Below, one piece after another: positions 27,783 to 36,616 of a stretch of 64,000 bases of DNA. Position numbers and translations under genes: made by a program. The notes under the pieces are model-generated. The model made no database searches and was not told the DNA's origin. It was given only the letters and a program-made list of their open reading frames with translations. The DNA lies in assembly GCF_016741775.1 (NCBI RefSeq), contig NZ_JAERRK010000001.1:310001-374000 (forward strand), written 5' to 3'. Position 1 is the first letter of the stretch. Each line of letters starts with the position of its first letter. Origin of the DNA: Streptomyces actinomycinicus (GTDB taxonomy: Bacteria > Actinomycetota > Actinomycetes > Streptomycetales > Streptomycetaceae).

Positions 27783-30365
27783 TCAGTGGTCCGCTGCCGT
27801 CGCGTCGCACGCCTGTGCGCGCAGCGCCCGCGCCAGGTCGTCCCGCGCCTCCAGCACCAGCCGGCGCAGCGCGGGCGCCGCCTCCCGGTGCGCCTCCAGC
27901 CACGCGTCCGTGGCGTCCAGGACCTCCTGACGGTCCTGGAGCGCCGGGAACAGGCCCCGCACCACGTCCATGCCGATCTGGATCGACCGCTCCTGCCACA
28001 CCCGCTCGATCGCCGCGAAGTACAACTGCGCGTACGGCGCGGTCAGCTCCCGCTGCGACGGCTGCCCGAAGCCCGCGATCGTCGCCTCAACCAGCGCGTT
28101 CGACAGCGCGTCGGACTCCACCACCTGCGCCCACGCCTGCGCCTTCACCGCCGCCGAGGGCCGCGCGGCCAGGCAGCGCACCTGGTGCCGCTTGCCCGAC
28201 GCCGTGTCGTCCCGGGCCAGTTCGGCCGCCAGCACCGACTCGTCGGCCACCGCGTGCGCCGCCAGCGGCTCCAGGAACGCCCAGCGCAGCTCCTGGTCCA
28301 CCTCCAGACCGTCGACCGAGGTGGTCCCGTCCAGCAGGTCCTTCAGCAGCTTCAGGTCCGGCTCGGCACGGGCCACGGCCGCGAAGAACCGCGCCCACGC
28401 CAGCTGGTGCTCACTGCCCGGCCCGGCCGCCCGCAGCTCCCCGAGCGCACCCTCGGCCAGCAGCTGCCCGCCGGTCTCCCGCCACTGGGGCGCCGCGTAA
28501 TGCACCAGCGCCGAGTTCGCCCAGGCGTGCAGCATCTGCAGCACACCGATGTCCGACTCGCGGCCCGCGAACCGCAGCACGAGAGCGATGAAGTCCCGGG
28601 CCGGCAGCAGCCCGTCCCGGGTCAGGTTCCACAGCGCCGACCAGCACAGGGCACGGGCCAGCGGATCCGTCAGCGCGCCCAGGTGCGTCCGCAGCGTGGC
28701 CAGCGAGGTCTCGTCGAAACGGATCTTGCAGTAGGTGAGGTCGTCGTCGTTGACCAGCACCAGCTCCGGCGCCTCGGCACCCGCCAGCTCCGCGACGACC
28801 GTCCGCGGGCCGTGCACATCCGTCTCCACGCGCGCGTACCGCTCCAGCGCGCCCTCGGGCGTACGCCGGTACAGGCCCACCGCGATCCGGTGCGGGCGCA
28901 GCTCCGGGTGCGACTCCGGGGCCTCCTGGAGCACCGCCAGCTCGGCGATCCGGCCGCCCGTGGTGTCCAGCAGCACCTGCGGGGTCAGCGCGTTCACGCC
29001 GGCCGTCTGCAGCCAGGACCGCGCCCACTCCGACATGTCCCGGCCGCTGGTCTCGGCCAGCACCGACAGCAGGTCGCCCAGGCGCGTGTTGCCGTACGCG
29101 TTGCGCTTGAAGTAGCGCCGGGCACCCTCCAGGAACGCGTCCTGGCCGACGTACGCCACCAGCTGCTTCAGCACCGAGGCGCCCTTGGCGTAGGTGATGC
29201 CGTCGAAGTTCAGCTTGGCGTCCTGCAGGTCGCGGATGTCCGCGGTGATCGGGTGCGTGGACGGCAGCTGGTCCGCGCGGTACGCCCACGCCTTGCGGCG
29301 GTTGGCGAAGGTGATCCACGCGTCCGTGAACCGGGTGGCGCCCACGTTCGCGAAGGTGCCCATGAAGTCGGCGAAGGACTCCTTCAGCCACAGGTCGTCC
29401 CACCAGACCATGGTGACCAGGTCGCCGAACCACATGTGCGCCATCTCGTGCAGGATGACGTTGGCCCGGCTCTCGTACGAGGTCTGCGTCACCTTCCCGC
29501 GGAAGATGAACTCCTCCCTGAAGGTCACCAGCCCCGGGTTCTCCATCGCGCCCAGGTTGTACTCCGGCACGAACGCCTGGTCGTACTTCCCGAACGGGTA
29601 CGGGTAGTCGAAGTGGTCGTGGAAGAAGTCCAGGCCCTGCTTGGTGACCAGGAAGACGTCGTCGGCGTCGAAGTGCGGGGCGAGACCCTTGCGGCACAGT
29701 GCGCCGAGCGGGATCTCCAGCTTGGTGCCGTCCTCGAAGGTGCGGGTGTACGAGTCCGTCACGTAGTGGTACGGGCCCGCCACCACACACGTGATGTACG
29801 TCGAGATCGGCTTCGTCTCCGCGAACCGCCACACACCGTCGGCCAGTTCACCGGCGCCGTTGCTCCACACCGTCCACCCCTCGGGCGCCCGCACCTCGAA
29901 CCGGTACGGCGCCTTCAGGTCCGGCTGCTCGAAGTTCGCGAACACCCGGCGGGAGTCGGCCGGCTCGTACTGCGTGTACAGGTAGACCTCGCCGTCCTCC
30001 GGGTCGACGAAGCGGTGCAGGCCCTCACCGGTGCGCGAGTACGCGCACTGCGCGTCCACCACCAGCTCGTTCTCGGCGGCCAGGTCCTCCAGCGCGATCC
30101 GGGAGCCGTCGAAGACCTCGCCCGGGTCCAGGTCCCGGCCGTTGAGCGACACCGAGGTCACGCCCGGCGCGATCAGATCGGCGAAGCTCGACGCGCCCGG
30201 CTCGTTGCAGCGGAAGCGGATGGTGGTCACCGAGCGGAACGTGCGCGGCTCACCGTCCCCGTCGCCCACGGCGGACCGGATGTCCAGGGACACGTCGTAA
30301 CCGTCGACGGACAGCAGGGCGGCCCGCTCCCGGGCCTCGTCGCGGGACAGATTCTCACCGGGCAC
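27783..30365 (-). CDS. pepN: aminopeptidase N (M1), second copy
   Basis: This 860-aa M1 peptidase has GAMEN at residues 272-276, the zinc motif HEMAH at 306-310 and Glu329 as third ligand (KES), exactly as in the copy at 6728-9295, with which it shares long identical blocks (EGLHRFVDP, FEQPDLKA, HMWFGDLVTM). GTG 30365 is chosen because it matches the start of the first copy and leaves about 9 nt after GAGGGA; GTG 30374 would overlap that site. Divergent from the DsbA-like gene, it occupies the position of the pepN gene in the conserved actinobacterial pepN-rpiB-tig-clpP neighbourhood. Confidence 0.94.
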   Translation of the reverse strand: MPGENLSRDEARERAALLSVDGYDVSLDIRSAVGDGDGEPRTFRSVTTIRFRCNEPGASSFADLIAPGVTSVSLNGRDLDPGEVFDGSRIALEDLAAENELVVDAQCAYSRTGEGLHRFVDPEDGEVYLYTQYEPADSRRVFANFEQPDLKAPYRFEVRAPEGWTVWSNGAGELADGVWRFAETKPISTYITCVVAGPYHYVTDSYTRTFEDGTKLEIPLGALCRKGLAPHFDADDVFLVTKQGLDFFHDHFDYPYPFGKYDQAFVPEYNLGAMENPGLVTFREEFIFRGKVTQTSYESRANVILHEMAHMWFGDLVTMVWWDDLWLKESFADFMGTFANVGATRFTDAWITFANRRKAWAYRADQLPSTHPITADIRDLQDAKLNFDGITYAKGASVLKQLVAYVGQDAFLEGARRYFKRNAYGNTRLGDLLSVLAETSGRDMSEWARSWLQTAGVNALTPQVLLDTTGGRIAELAVLQEAPESHPELRPHRIAVGLYRRTPEGALERYARVETDVHGPRTVVAELAGAEAPELVLVNDDDLTYCKIRFDETSLATLRTHLGALTDPLARALCWSALWNLTRDGLLPARDFIALVLRFAGRESDIGVLQMLHAWANSALVHYAAPQWRETGGQLLAEGALGELRAAGPGSEHQLAWARFFAAVARAEPDLKLLKDLLDGTTSVDGLEVDQELRWAFLEPLAAHAVADESVLAAELARDDTASGKRHQVRCLAARPSAAVKAQAWAQVVESDALSNALVEATIAGFGQPSQRELTAPYAQLYFAAIERVWQERSIQIGMDVVRGLFPALQDRQEVLDATDAWLEAHREAAPALRRLVLEARDDLARALRAQACDATAADH

Positions 30366-30506
30366 GGACGGCACTCCCTCGTGATCGCGTGAATGGTGAC
30401 TGATCAGGACCGATCCTGCCATGTGCTCCTGACGGCGGACAGCGGGGAATGCGGACGGCCACGACCCGGTTGAACCCTGAAACCGAGTGTTTCGCTGAGG
30501 AGCCCC

Positions 30507-31169
30507 ATGTCCGAGACCGCCGCCCCGTCCGGAAAGACCCCCGTCGACTTCTGGTTCGACCCGCTGTGCCCCTGGGCCTGGATGACCTCCCGCTGGGTGC
30601 TGGAGGTGGAGAAGCTCCGCGACATCGAGGTCCGCTGGCACGTCATGAGCCTCGCCGTCCTCAACGAGGACAAGCTCGACGAACTGCCCGAGGACTACCG
30701 GAACATGCTCGCCCGTACGGCATGGCAGCCGGTGCGCGTGGTCACCGCGGCCTGGCAGAAGCACGGGGACGACGTCCTCGGCCCCCTCTACACCGCGCTC
30801 GGCACCCGCATCCACAACAACGGCGAGGGCCCCACCCTGGAAGCCGTCGCCGGCGCCCTCGCGGACGTCGGCCTGCCCGCCGGCCTCATCGACTACGCCG
30901 AGCAGGAGAACTTCGAGTTCGACGCCGAGCTGCGCGCCTCCCACAAGGAGGGCATCGAGAAGGTCGGCCAGGACGTCGGCACCCCGGTCATCGCGCTGCC
31001 CGGCCCCGACGGCGAGCAGATCGCCTTCTTCGGCCCGGTCGTCACCCCCGCCCCGAAGGGCGAGGACGCGGCCCGCCTGTGGGACGGCACCGTCGCCGTG
31101 GCCTCCGTCCCGGGCTTCTACGAGATCAAGCGCACCCGCACCAAGGGCCCCGACTTCAGCAACCTGTGA
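30507..31169 (+). CDS. DsbA-family protein, mycothiol-dependent nitroreductase type
   Basis: The 220-aa cytosolic thioredoxin-fold protein has FWFDPLCPWAWMTSRW near the N-terminus. The M. tuberculosis relative (Rv2466c) has CPWC at this place; here Cys21 is present but the second position is Ala24, so it can only work in a monothiol mode, plausibly with mycothiol. The rest (VDFWFDPLCPW, HVMSLAVLNEDK, GTPVIALPG) is typical, including the cis-Pro region VGTPVIA. ATG 30507 has GAGGAGC 5 nt upstream. The gene is divergent from aminopeptidase N, as expected for this conserved pair. Confidence 0.85.
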   Translation: MSETAAPSGKTPVDFWFDPLCPWAWMTSRWVLEVEKLRDIEVRWHVMSLAVLNEDKLDELPEDYRNMLARTAWQPVRVVTAAWQKHGDDVLGPLYTALGTRIHNNGEGPTLEAVAGALADVGLPAGLIDYAEQENFEFDAELRASHKEGIEKVGQDVGTPVIALPGPDGEQIAFFGPVVTPAPKGEDAARLWDGTVAVASVPGFYEIKRTRTKGPDFSNL

Positions 31170-31180
31170 CCCCCGGCGAC

Positions 31181-31205
31181 GGGCCCGGCTCAGCGCCGGG
31201 CCCGT
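31181..31205. terminator. bidirectional terminator between DsbA-like and FGGY kinase genes
   Basis: CGGGCCCGGC (31181-31190) pairs with GCCGGGCCCG (31196-31205) around a TCAGC loop. It overlaps the stop codon of the minus-strand kinase, which closes the long sugar operon. Confidence 0.7.
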
Positions 31206-32617
31206 TCCCGTGCCCCGGCCAGCAGCTCCAGGTGCTCCTCGTACCCCTTGGCGTAGCACGCCGCCCGGTCCGGGTCCGGCTCGACCGTACGGGCCGGCTC
31301 GGTCCAGGCCGCCGCGTCCAGCGGCACCCCGTACCGCTCGGCCGCCGCGAGCACCGCGCCCCGCGCGCCGACCTCGCCCTCCACCACCCGCAGCGGCCGG
31401 CCCAGCACGTCGGCCAGCAGGCCCACCCAGGCGGGGCTGCGGGTCCCGCCGCCGCACACCGCGAGCGAGCCGGTCAGGCCCGCGGCCTCCAGGCAGTGCC
31501 GGGCCGCGTACCCGATGCCCTCGCAGGTCGCCCGGACCAGATCGGCGGGCGTCGACTCCAGGCAGACCCCGAGGAGTTCGGCCCGCAGGCCCGGCTCCAC
31601 GAAGGGGGCGCGCTCGCCGGACGGCGCGAAGTAGGGCAGCACCCGCACCCCGTGCGCGCCGGGCGGAGCGGCGGTCAGCAGGTCGTCCAGCTCCTCGTGC
31701 CGGGCGCCCGTCGTCCGCAGCACCCAGTCCAGCGCCGCCGTGCCCACCATCGCCGGCATCGCCCGCAGCAGCCGCCCGGGCCGGTCGGTGGAGATGTACA
31801 GGCCCGCCGGTTCGCCGCCGAGGTCCAGCTCGGTAGTGGCCACCAGGCTCGCCAGACAGGTGCCGACGATCAGCAGTCCGTCACCGGGCGCGGTGACGCC
31901 CGCGCCGAGCGCGCAGGCGGGCAGGTCGTACGGGCCGTTCGACAGCCGGGTGCCGGCCGGCAGGCCCTCGCCGCTCGCCTCACCCGTCGCGATCGGATCG
32001 CCGATCGCGGGCAGCAGCCGACGCCGGCCGGTCAGCCCGAGCAGCTCCACGACTCCGTTGTCGTAACGCCGGGTGCGCGGATCCAGGAACGGCATCGACG
32101 CGTCCGACACGTCCGTCACCGCGCGCCCCGCGCCGGTCAGCCGCTGGAAGACCATGTCCTTGCAGTAGACGGCCGCCGCCGCCCGCCGCAGGGCGTCCGG
32201 CTCGTGCCGGTCCAGCCAGGCCAGCAGCGGCCCCGGACAGCCCGGGAACATGGCGCTTCCGGTACGCCGGAAGACCGTCTCGAAGGTGCCGTCCGCCAGC
32301 CACTGGTCCACCAGTTCGTGCGCCCGGCCGTCCATCCACGAGATCGCCGGCCGCACCGGACGGCCCGCGGCGTCCACCAGCCACACCCCGTCCCCCTGCC
32401 CGGTCAGCCCGGCCAGCTCCACGGGCCCCGGCACCCGCGCGGTCAGCGCCTCCAGCACGGCGACGACGGCCGCGCACACCTCCGCCATGTCCTGCTCCAC
32501 GGCCCCGCCCCGCAGGTCCAGGCCCACCGGCCGCGCCTCGACGCCCAGCTCCCGCCCGTCCCGGTCGAAAGCGGCGGCCTTCACCATGGACGTACCCACA
32601 TCGATCCCGACGTACAT
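31190..32617 (-). CDS. FGGY-family carbohydrate kinase
   Basis: This 475-aa kinase has the N-terminal phosphate loop GIDVGTSMVKAAAFD, the substrate block DGVWLVDAAGRPVRPAISWM and the C-terminal FGGY adenosine motif CGGGTRSPAWVGLLADVLG. It phosphorylates a sugar or polyol with ATP in the cytosol. Family members act on xylulose, glycerol, erythritol, ribulose or autoinducer-2, and I cannot tell which applies. It is the last gene of the eight-gene operon, 16 bp after the dehydrogenase gene. A second, different FGGY kinase is divergent at the other end of the operon. Confidence 0.88.
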   Translation of the reverse strand: MYVGIDVGTSMVKAAAFDRDGRELGVEARPVGLDLRGGAVEQDMAEVCAAVVAVLEALTARVPGPVELAGLTGQGDGVWLVDAAGRPVRPAISWMDGRAHELVDQWLADGTFETVFRRTGSAMFPGCPGPLLAWLDRHEPDALRRAAAAVYCKDMVFQRLTGAGRAVTDVSDASMPFLDPRTRRYDNGVVELLGLTGRRRLLPAIGDPIATGEASGEGLPAGTRLSNGPYDLPACALGAGVTAPGDGLLIVGTCLASLVATTELDLGGEPAGLYISTDRPGRLLRAMPAMVGTAALDWVLRTTGARHEELDDLLTAAPPGAHGVRVLPYFAPSGERAPFVEPGLRAELLGVCLESTPADLVRATCEGIGYAARHCLEAAGLTGSLAVCGGGTRSPAWVGLLADVLGRPLRVVEGEVGARGAVLAAAERYGVPLDAAAWTEPARTVEPDPDRAACYAKGYEEHLELLAGARERARR

Positions 32618-32633
32618 GACACCCCCTGGGTGC

Positions 32634-33659
32634 TCAGACCAGACGGTGCGCGAGCGGTTCCCCGCGCACCCACCGCCCCACCTCGGCCGCCGCGATCCGG
32701 GCGGCCTTCTCCGCCACCGCGCGGCTGGCCCCGCCGAGGTGCGGGGTCAGCACCACCCGGTCGGCCAGCGCCCGCAGCCGGGCGTCCGGCGGAAGCGGCT
32801 CACGGGCGTAGGTGTCCAGGGCCGCCGCACCGAGCCGCCCGTCCGCGAGCGCGTCGCACAGCGCGTCCTCGTCCAGCAGGGGACCCCGCGCCGCGTTGAC
32901 CACCACCGCGCCCGGCGGCAGCAGCGCCAGCTCCGGGGCGCCGATCAGGCCCCTGGTCTCCGCGGTGAGCCGGGCGTGCAGGGTGATCACGGCCGAGCGG
33001 CGCAGCAGGTCCTCCAGCGCGGGCAGGCGCAGCCCGAGCACCTCGCCGCGCACGTACGGGTCGTACACCATCACCCGGGCCCCGAACGCGCCCAGCACGC
33101 GGGCGACCCGGCTGCCCACCGCGCCGTAGCCGACGAGCCCGACCGGCAGGTCCTCCAGCTCCAGGCCGCTGTGCTCGTAGGTGTAGTACGACGACCCGGC
33201 CCAACTCCCCTGTCCGGCCAGGAGTCCGTGGGCCTGCGGGATGCGGCGCAGGGCGGCGAGCAGCAGGCCGACGGTGAACTCGGCGGTGGCGGCGGCATTG
33301 CGGCCCGGCGCGAAGCACACGCGCACACCGTGCCGTGCCGCCGCCTCCAGGTTCACGTTCACCGGGCCGCCCCGGCAGACCACCACCAGGCGCAGCGCCG
33401 GGCACGCCGCGAGGACGCGTCCGGTGACCGGGCCCATCTGCGTGACCAGGACCTGCGCGTCCGCGAGCGCGCCGATCAGCTCCTCCTCGGCGTCACTGGC
33501 CTCGCTCACCTCGGCGACCGGCCCGAACGGCTCGAGCGGCCAGCCAAGCGTCAGCTCCCGCACCGTGCAGTCGGCCTCCTTCTCGAGCGCCCGGGTGATG
33601 AGGGACGGCAGGACGAAGTGGTCGCCGGCGGCCACCACACGCACACCACTGGAAGTCAT
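32634..33659 (-). CDS. D-2-hydroxyacid dehydrogenase, NAD-dependent
   Basis: The 341-aa protein is a 3-phosphoglycerate dehydrogenase-like oxidoreductase. The NAD-binding loop GLVGYGAVGSRVARVLGAFG is followed by VYDPYV; catalytic candidates are Arg in VVVNAARGPLLDEDAL, Glu in REPLPPDARL and His in LTPHLGGAS. It interconverts a 2-hydroxy and a 2-keto acid or related substrate. Its ATG overlaps the stop of the upstream ATPase gene as ATGA, so it is translationally coupled. Given its operon, it probably oxidises the imported sugar, polyol or a product of it. Confidence 0.85.
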   Translation of the reverse strand: MTSSGVRVVAAGDHFVLPSLITRALEKEADCTVRELTLGWPLEPFGPVAEVSEASDAEEELIGALADAQVLVTQMGPVTGRVLAACPALRLVVVCRGGPVNVNLEAAARHGVRVCFAPGRNAAATAEFTVGLLLAALRRIPQAHGLLAGQGSWAGSSYYTYEHSGLELEDLPVGLVGYGAVGSRVARVLGAFGARVMVYDPYVRGEVLGLRLPALEDLLRRSAVITLHARLTAETRGLIGAPELALLPPGAVVVNAARGPLLDEDALCDALADGRLGAAALDTYAREPLPPDARLRALADRVVLTPHLGGASRAVAEKAARIAAAEVGRWVRGEPLAHRLV

Positions 33660-34729
33660 CGCAGGGAGTCTCCCGTCTCGGCGTCGAAGACATGGACGAG
33701 TCCGGCCGCCACCCGGACCTGCTCGCCGTGGGCGAGCCGCACCTCGGGCCCGGTCAGCACCACCAGATGCCGTTCCACCCCGGGCAGGGCGAGGGTGGCG
33801 ATGCCCGACTCCAGCAGGGGCTCGTGGGCGACGACCCGGGCGGGAAGGCCGTCGGCGCCGGTGAGTCCCAGTTCCTCCGGGCGGATGCCGACCAGCACCG
33901 GGCGGCCCTCCGGCACCGGCACCGGCAGCGGGATCCGCACCCCGGCGGAGAGCCGGGCACGGCCGTCGGCGCCGGCGACGCCCGGCAGCAGGTTGATCGC
34001 GGGTTCGCCGACGAAGTCCGCCACGAACGCGGTGGCGGGACTGTCGTAGATCTCGTAGGGGGTGCCGAGCTGCTGGATCACGCCGTCCCGCATGACGGCG
34101 ATCCGGTCGGCGAGGGACAGGGCCTCCTCCTGGTCGTGGGTGACGAGGATGGTGGTGTGGCCCAGGTCCCGCTGGAGGCGCTTGAGTTCGCGGCGGGTGG
34201 TGTCGCGCCGGGCCGCGTCCAGGTGCGACAGCGGCTCGTCCAGCAGGAGGACGTCCGGCTCCCGGACCAGGGCGCGGGCGAGACAGACGCGCTGCTTCTG
34301 CCCGCTGGACAGGCCGGCCGGGCGGGCATCGAGGATCCCGGTGAGACCGACCCGCTCGGCGATCTCGGCGACCCGGCGGGAGACGTCCTCGTCCCGGCTC
34401 CCCCTGCGGGCCCGCAGTCCGAACGCCAGGTTCTCCGCGACCGTCAGCGGCGGGTACAGCGCGTAGTTCTCGAAGGCGACCCCGATGTTGCGCCGCTGCG
34501 CCGGCCGGTCCGTCACCGACGTGCCGCCGACCAGGATGTCCCCGCCGGTCACCGCCTCAAGACCCGCGATCATCCGTAAGGTCGTGGACTTCCCGCAGCC
34601 CGACGGCCCCAGCAGGCCCAGCAGTTCACCGGAGTCCAGGCGCAGGTCGATGCCCCGGACCGCCTCCACCGGCGGGCGGCCCCGCGCCCGGTAGGTCTTG
34701 CGCAGCTCACGTAGCTCCAGCGCGGTCAT
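33656..34729 (-). CDS. ABC transporter ATP-binding protein (MsmK/UgpC type)
   Basis: The 357-aa ATPase has Walker A (GPSGCGKST), Q-loop region (GVAFENYALYPPL), signature LSSGQKQR, Walker B (VLLLDEPLSHLD) and the H-loop (LVTHDQEEAL). A C-terminal TOBE/MalK-like regulatory domain fills the last 120 residues. It powers the sugar importer of this operon. ATG 34729 has GAGGGAGGG a few bases upstream, and its start lies 23 bp inside the DeoR gene. It is distinct from the second ATPase at 35528-36616; the pair may work as a heterodimer. Confidence 0.92.
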   Translation of the reverse strand: MTALELRELRKTYRARGRPPVEAVRGIDLRLDSGELLGLLGPSGCGKSTTLRMIAGLEAVTGGDILVGGTSVTDRPAQRRNIGVAFENYALYPPLTVAENLAFGLRARRGSRDEDVSRRVAEIAERVGLTGILDARPAGLSSGQKQRVCLARALVREPDVLLLDEPLSHLDAARRDTTRRELKRLQRDLGHTTILVTHDQEEALSLADRIAVMRDGVIQQLGTPYEIYDSPATAFVADFVGEPAINLLPGVAGADGRARLSAGVRIPLPVPVPEGRPVLVGIRPEELGLTGADGLPARVVAHEPLLESGIATLALPGVERHLVVLTGPEVRLAHGEQVRVAAGLVHVFDAETGDSLR

Positions 34730-35531
34730 CGCCCTCCCTCGGATCGGTGGCGCACACCTCATGACGCACCTTGTGCTCGTCCAGGTCGCGCAGCGCCTCC
34801 GGCGAGGCTCCGTCGTCCACCAGCAGCAGGTCGAAACGGGAGAGGGGGGCCACCCGGTGCAGGGCGACCCGGCCCAGCTTGGTGTGGTCGACCAGGAGCA
34901 CGTTGCGGGCGGCCACGTCGAGCATGGCCCGCTTCACGGAGACGATGTGCTGCTCCTGGTGGTAGGCGTAGCCGCCGTGCACGCCCGAGGTGGACACGAA
35001 GCCGACGTCGACCCGGAGCTGGCCGACCGCTTCCACGCAGGACACCCCGAGGAAGGAGGAGTGCAGCCGGTCGTAGTCCCCGCCGAGCGCCATCAGATGG
35101 ATGCCCCGCTGGCCGGCGAGGAGATTGATGGCCTCCAGGAAGTTGGTGACGACGGTCAGCGGGGTGATCTCGCCGAGCCGCAGCCGGCGGGCTATCTCCA
35201 GGGTGGAGGTGGAGTCGTCCAGCAGGATCGCCATGCCGGGCTCGATCTGCCGCAGGGCGTGCTCGGCGAGCGCGGCCTTCTGCGGGCGCATGGTCTTCAG
35301 CCGGTACTGCACGTTCGACTCGAACACACCGGAGGGCTGTGCGGTCACCCCGCCCCGCGACTTGCGGACGATGCCCTGCCGTTCGAGTTCGTCCAGGTCC
35401 CGGTGGATGGTCATCAGGCTGACACCGAACCGCTCGGCCAGCTCGGCCGCGGTTGCCGAGCCCTCGGCGAGGACGAGTTCGGCCATGGCGGCCTGCCGGG
35501 CCGCGGGTCCCTGTGCACCGGTGCTGCTCAT
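34707..35531 (-). CDS. DeoR-family transcriptional regulator
   Basis: The 274-aa protein has an N-terminal DeoR winged helix (ATAAELAERFGVSLMTIHRD, then LDELERQGIVRKSRGGV) and a C-terminal sugar-phosphate-sensing DeoRC domain (DDSTSTLEIARRL, VVTNFLEAINLL, VDVGFVSTSGVHGG). DeoR proteins usually repress sugar operons and respond to a phosphorylated intermediate, here plausibly the kinase product. The gene lies inside the operon between the two ATPase genes, overlapping both (ATGA upstream, 23 bp downstream), which implies autoregulation. Confidence 0.9.
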   Translation of the reverse strand: MSSTGAQGPAARQAAMAELVLAEGSATAAELAERFGVSLMTIHRDLDELERQGIVRKSRGGVTAQPSGVFESNVQYRLKTMRPQKAALAEHALRQIEPGMAILLDDSTSTLEIARRLRLGEITPLTVVTNFLEAINLLAGQRGIHLMALGGDYDRLHSSFLGVSCVEAVGQLRVDVGFVSTSGVHGGYAYHQEQHIVSVKRAMLDVAARNVLLVDHTKLGRVALHRVAPLSRFDLLLVDDGASPEALRDLDEHKVRHEVCATDPREGDDRAGAT

Positions 35532-36616
35532 CGTCGCTCGATCCGTCGTCCTGGGCGCCCGGGCCGGTCGGCCTCGAACACGAGCAGGTTCTCAGGCCGG
35601 ACAGCCGGGCGGACCGGGTCGTCGGGGCGCAGTCCGGCCGCCTCGCCGCGGGCCGCCACGAGCGACAGCGCCTGCCCGCCGATCCGCACGGTCACCTCCA
35701 CGGACCGGCCGAGCACCTCGGTGACGTACACGGTGCCGGTGAGGCGGTGCCCGTCGCCGGTGAGCGTCACGTCCCGGGGCCGCACCCCGACCAGCACCTC
35801 CGTGCCGGGCGGCACCCGCGTGGGCAGCGGCAGTCCGAACGCCCCGTCGGCCGACCGGAAGTGCCCGGTACCGGTCACCGCGCCGGGCAGCAGATTGATC
35901 CGGGGCCGCCCGAAGGCGCGGGCGACCTCGGTGTCGTACGGCCGGTACCAGATGTCCTCGCGGGTGCCGGTCTGCACGATCCGCCCGTCCCGGATGACCC
36001 CGATCCGGTCGCCGAGCGCCAGCGCCTCCACGGCGTCGTGGGTGACGTACAGGGTGGTGGTGCGGCGGACGGCGCCGATCGCCTTCAGCTCCGCCCGCAT
36101 CTGCTGGCGCAGCTTGGCGTCCAGGTGGGACAGGGGCTCGTCCAGCAGGAACGCCCGGGCCGGGCGGACCAGTACCCGGCCGAGCGCGACCCGCTGCCGC
36201 TGCCCGTTGGACAGCTGCCCCGGCATCCGGTCCAGCAGGCCGCCGATGCCGAGCAGACCGGCGACGGCGCCGACCCGGTCCCGGGCCTCGGCGGCCGGCA
36301 GCCGGTGGCGCGGGGAGCGCAGCGGTGAGACCAGGTTGTCGTACACGGACCGGTGCGGATACAGGGCGTAGCTCTCGAAGCACATCGCCACGCCCCGGTC
36401 GTACGGTTCCACGTCCCGCATGTCCCGGCCGTCGATCTCGACGGTGCCGGCCTCGGGCCGCTCCAGCCCGGCGACCGTCTTCAGGGTGGTGGTCTTGCCG
36501 GCCCCGGACGGTCCGAGCAGGCAGAAGAACTCGCCGTCCCGGACGTCGAGTTCGAGACCGTCCAGGGCGGTGGTGCGGCCGTACGACTTCCGTATCCCGC
36601 GCAGCGCGATGCTCAC
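35528..36616 (-). CDS. ABC transporter ATP-binding protein, second ATPase of the operon
   Basis: The 362-aa ATPase has Walker A (GPSGAGKTT), Q-loop region (CFESYALYPHRSV), signature LSNGQRQR, Walker B (AFLLDEPLSHLD) and H-loop (YVTHDAVEAL), with a C-terminal TOBE-type domain. It starts with GTG whose first bases overlap the permease stop (GTGA), and its own stop overlaps the DeoR start (ATGA). It is clearly different in sequence from the 33656-34729 ATPase. Two full-length MalK-type ATPases in one sugar operon are unusual, since most Streptomyces sugar importers use a single shared MsiK. Confidence 0.92.
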   Translation of the reverse strand: MSIALRGIRKSYGRTTALDGLELDVRDGEFFCLLGPSGAGKTTTLKTVAGLERPEAGTVEIDGRDMRDVEPYDRGVAMCFESYALYPHRSVYDNLVSPLRSPRHRLPAAEARDRVGAVAGLLGIGGLLDRMPGQLSNGQRQRVALGRVLVRPARAFLLDEPLSHLDAKLRQQMRAELKAIGAVRRTTTLYVTHDAVEALALGDRIGVIRDGRIVQTGTREDIWYRPYDTEVARAFGRPRINLLPGAVTGTGHFRSADGAFGLPLPTRVPPGTEVLVGVRPRDVTLTGDGHRLTGTVYVTEVLGRSVEVTVRIGGQALSLVAARGEAAGLRPDDPVRPAVRPENLLVFEADRPGRPGRRIERR

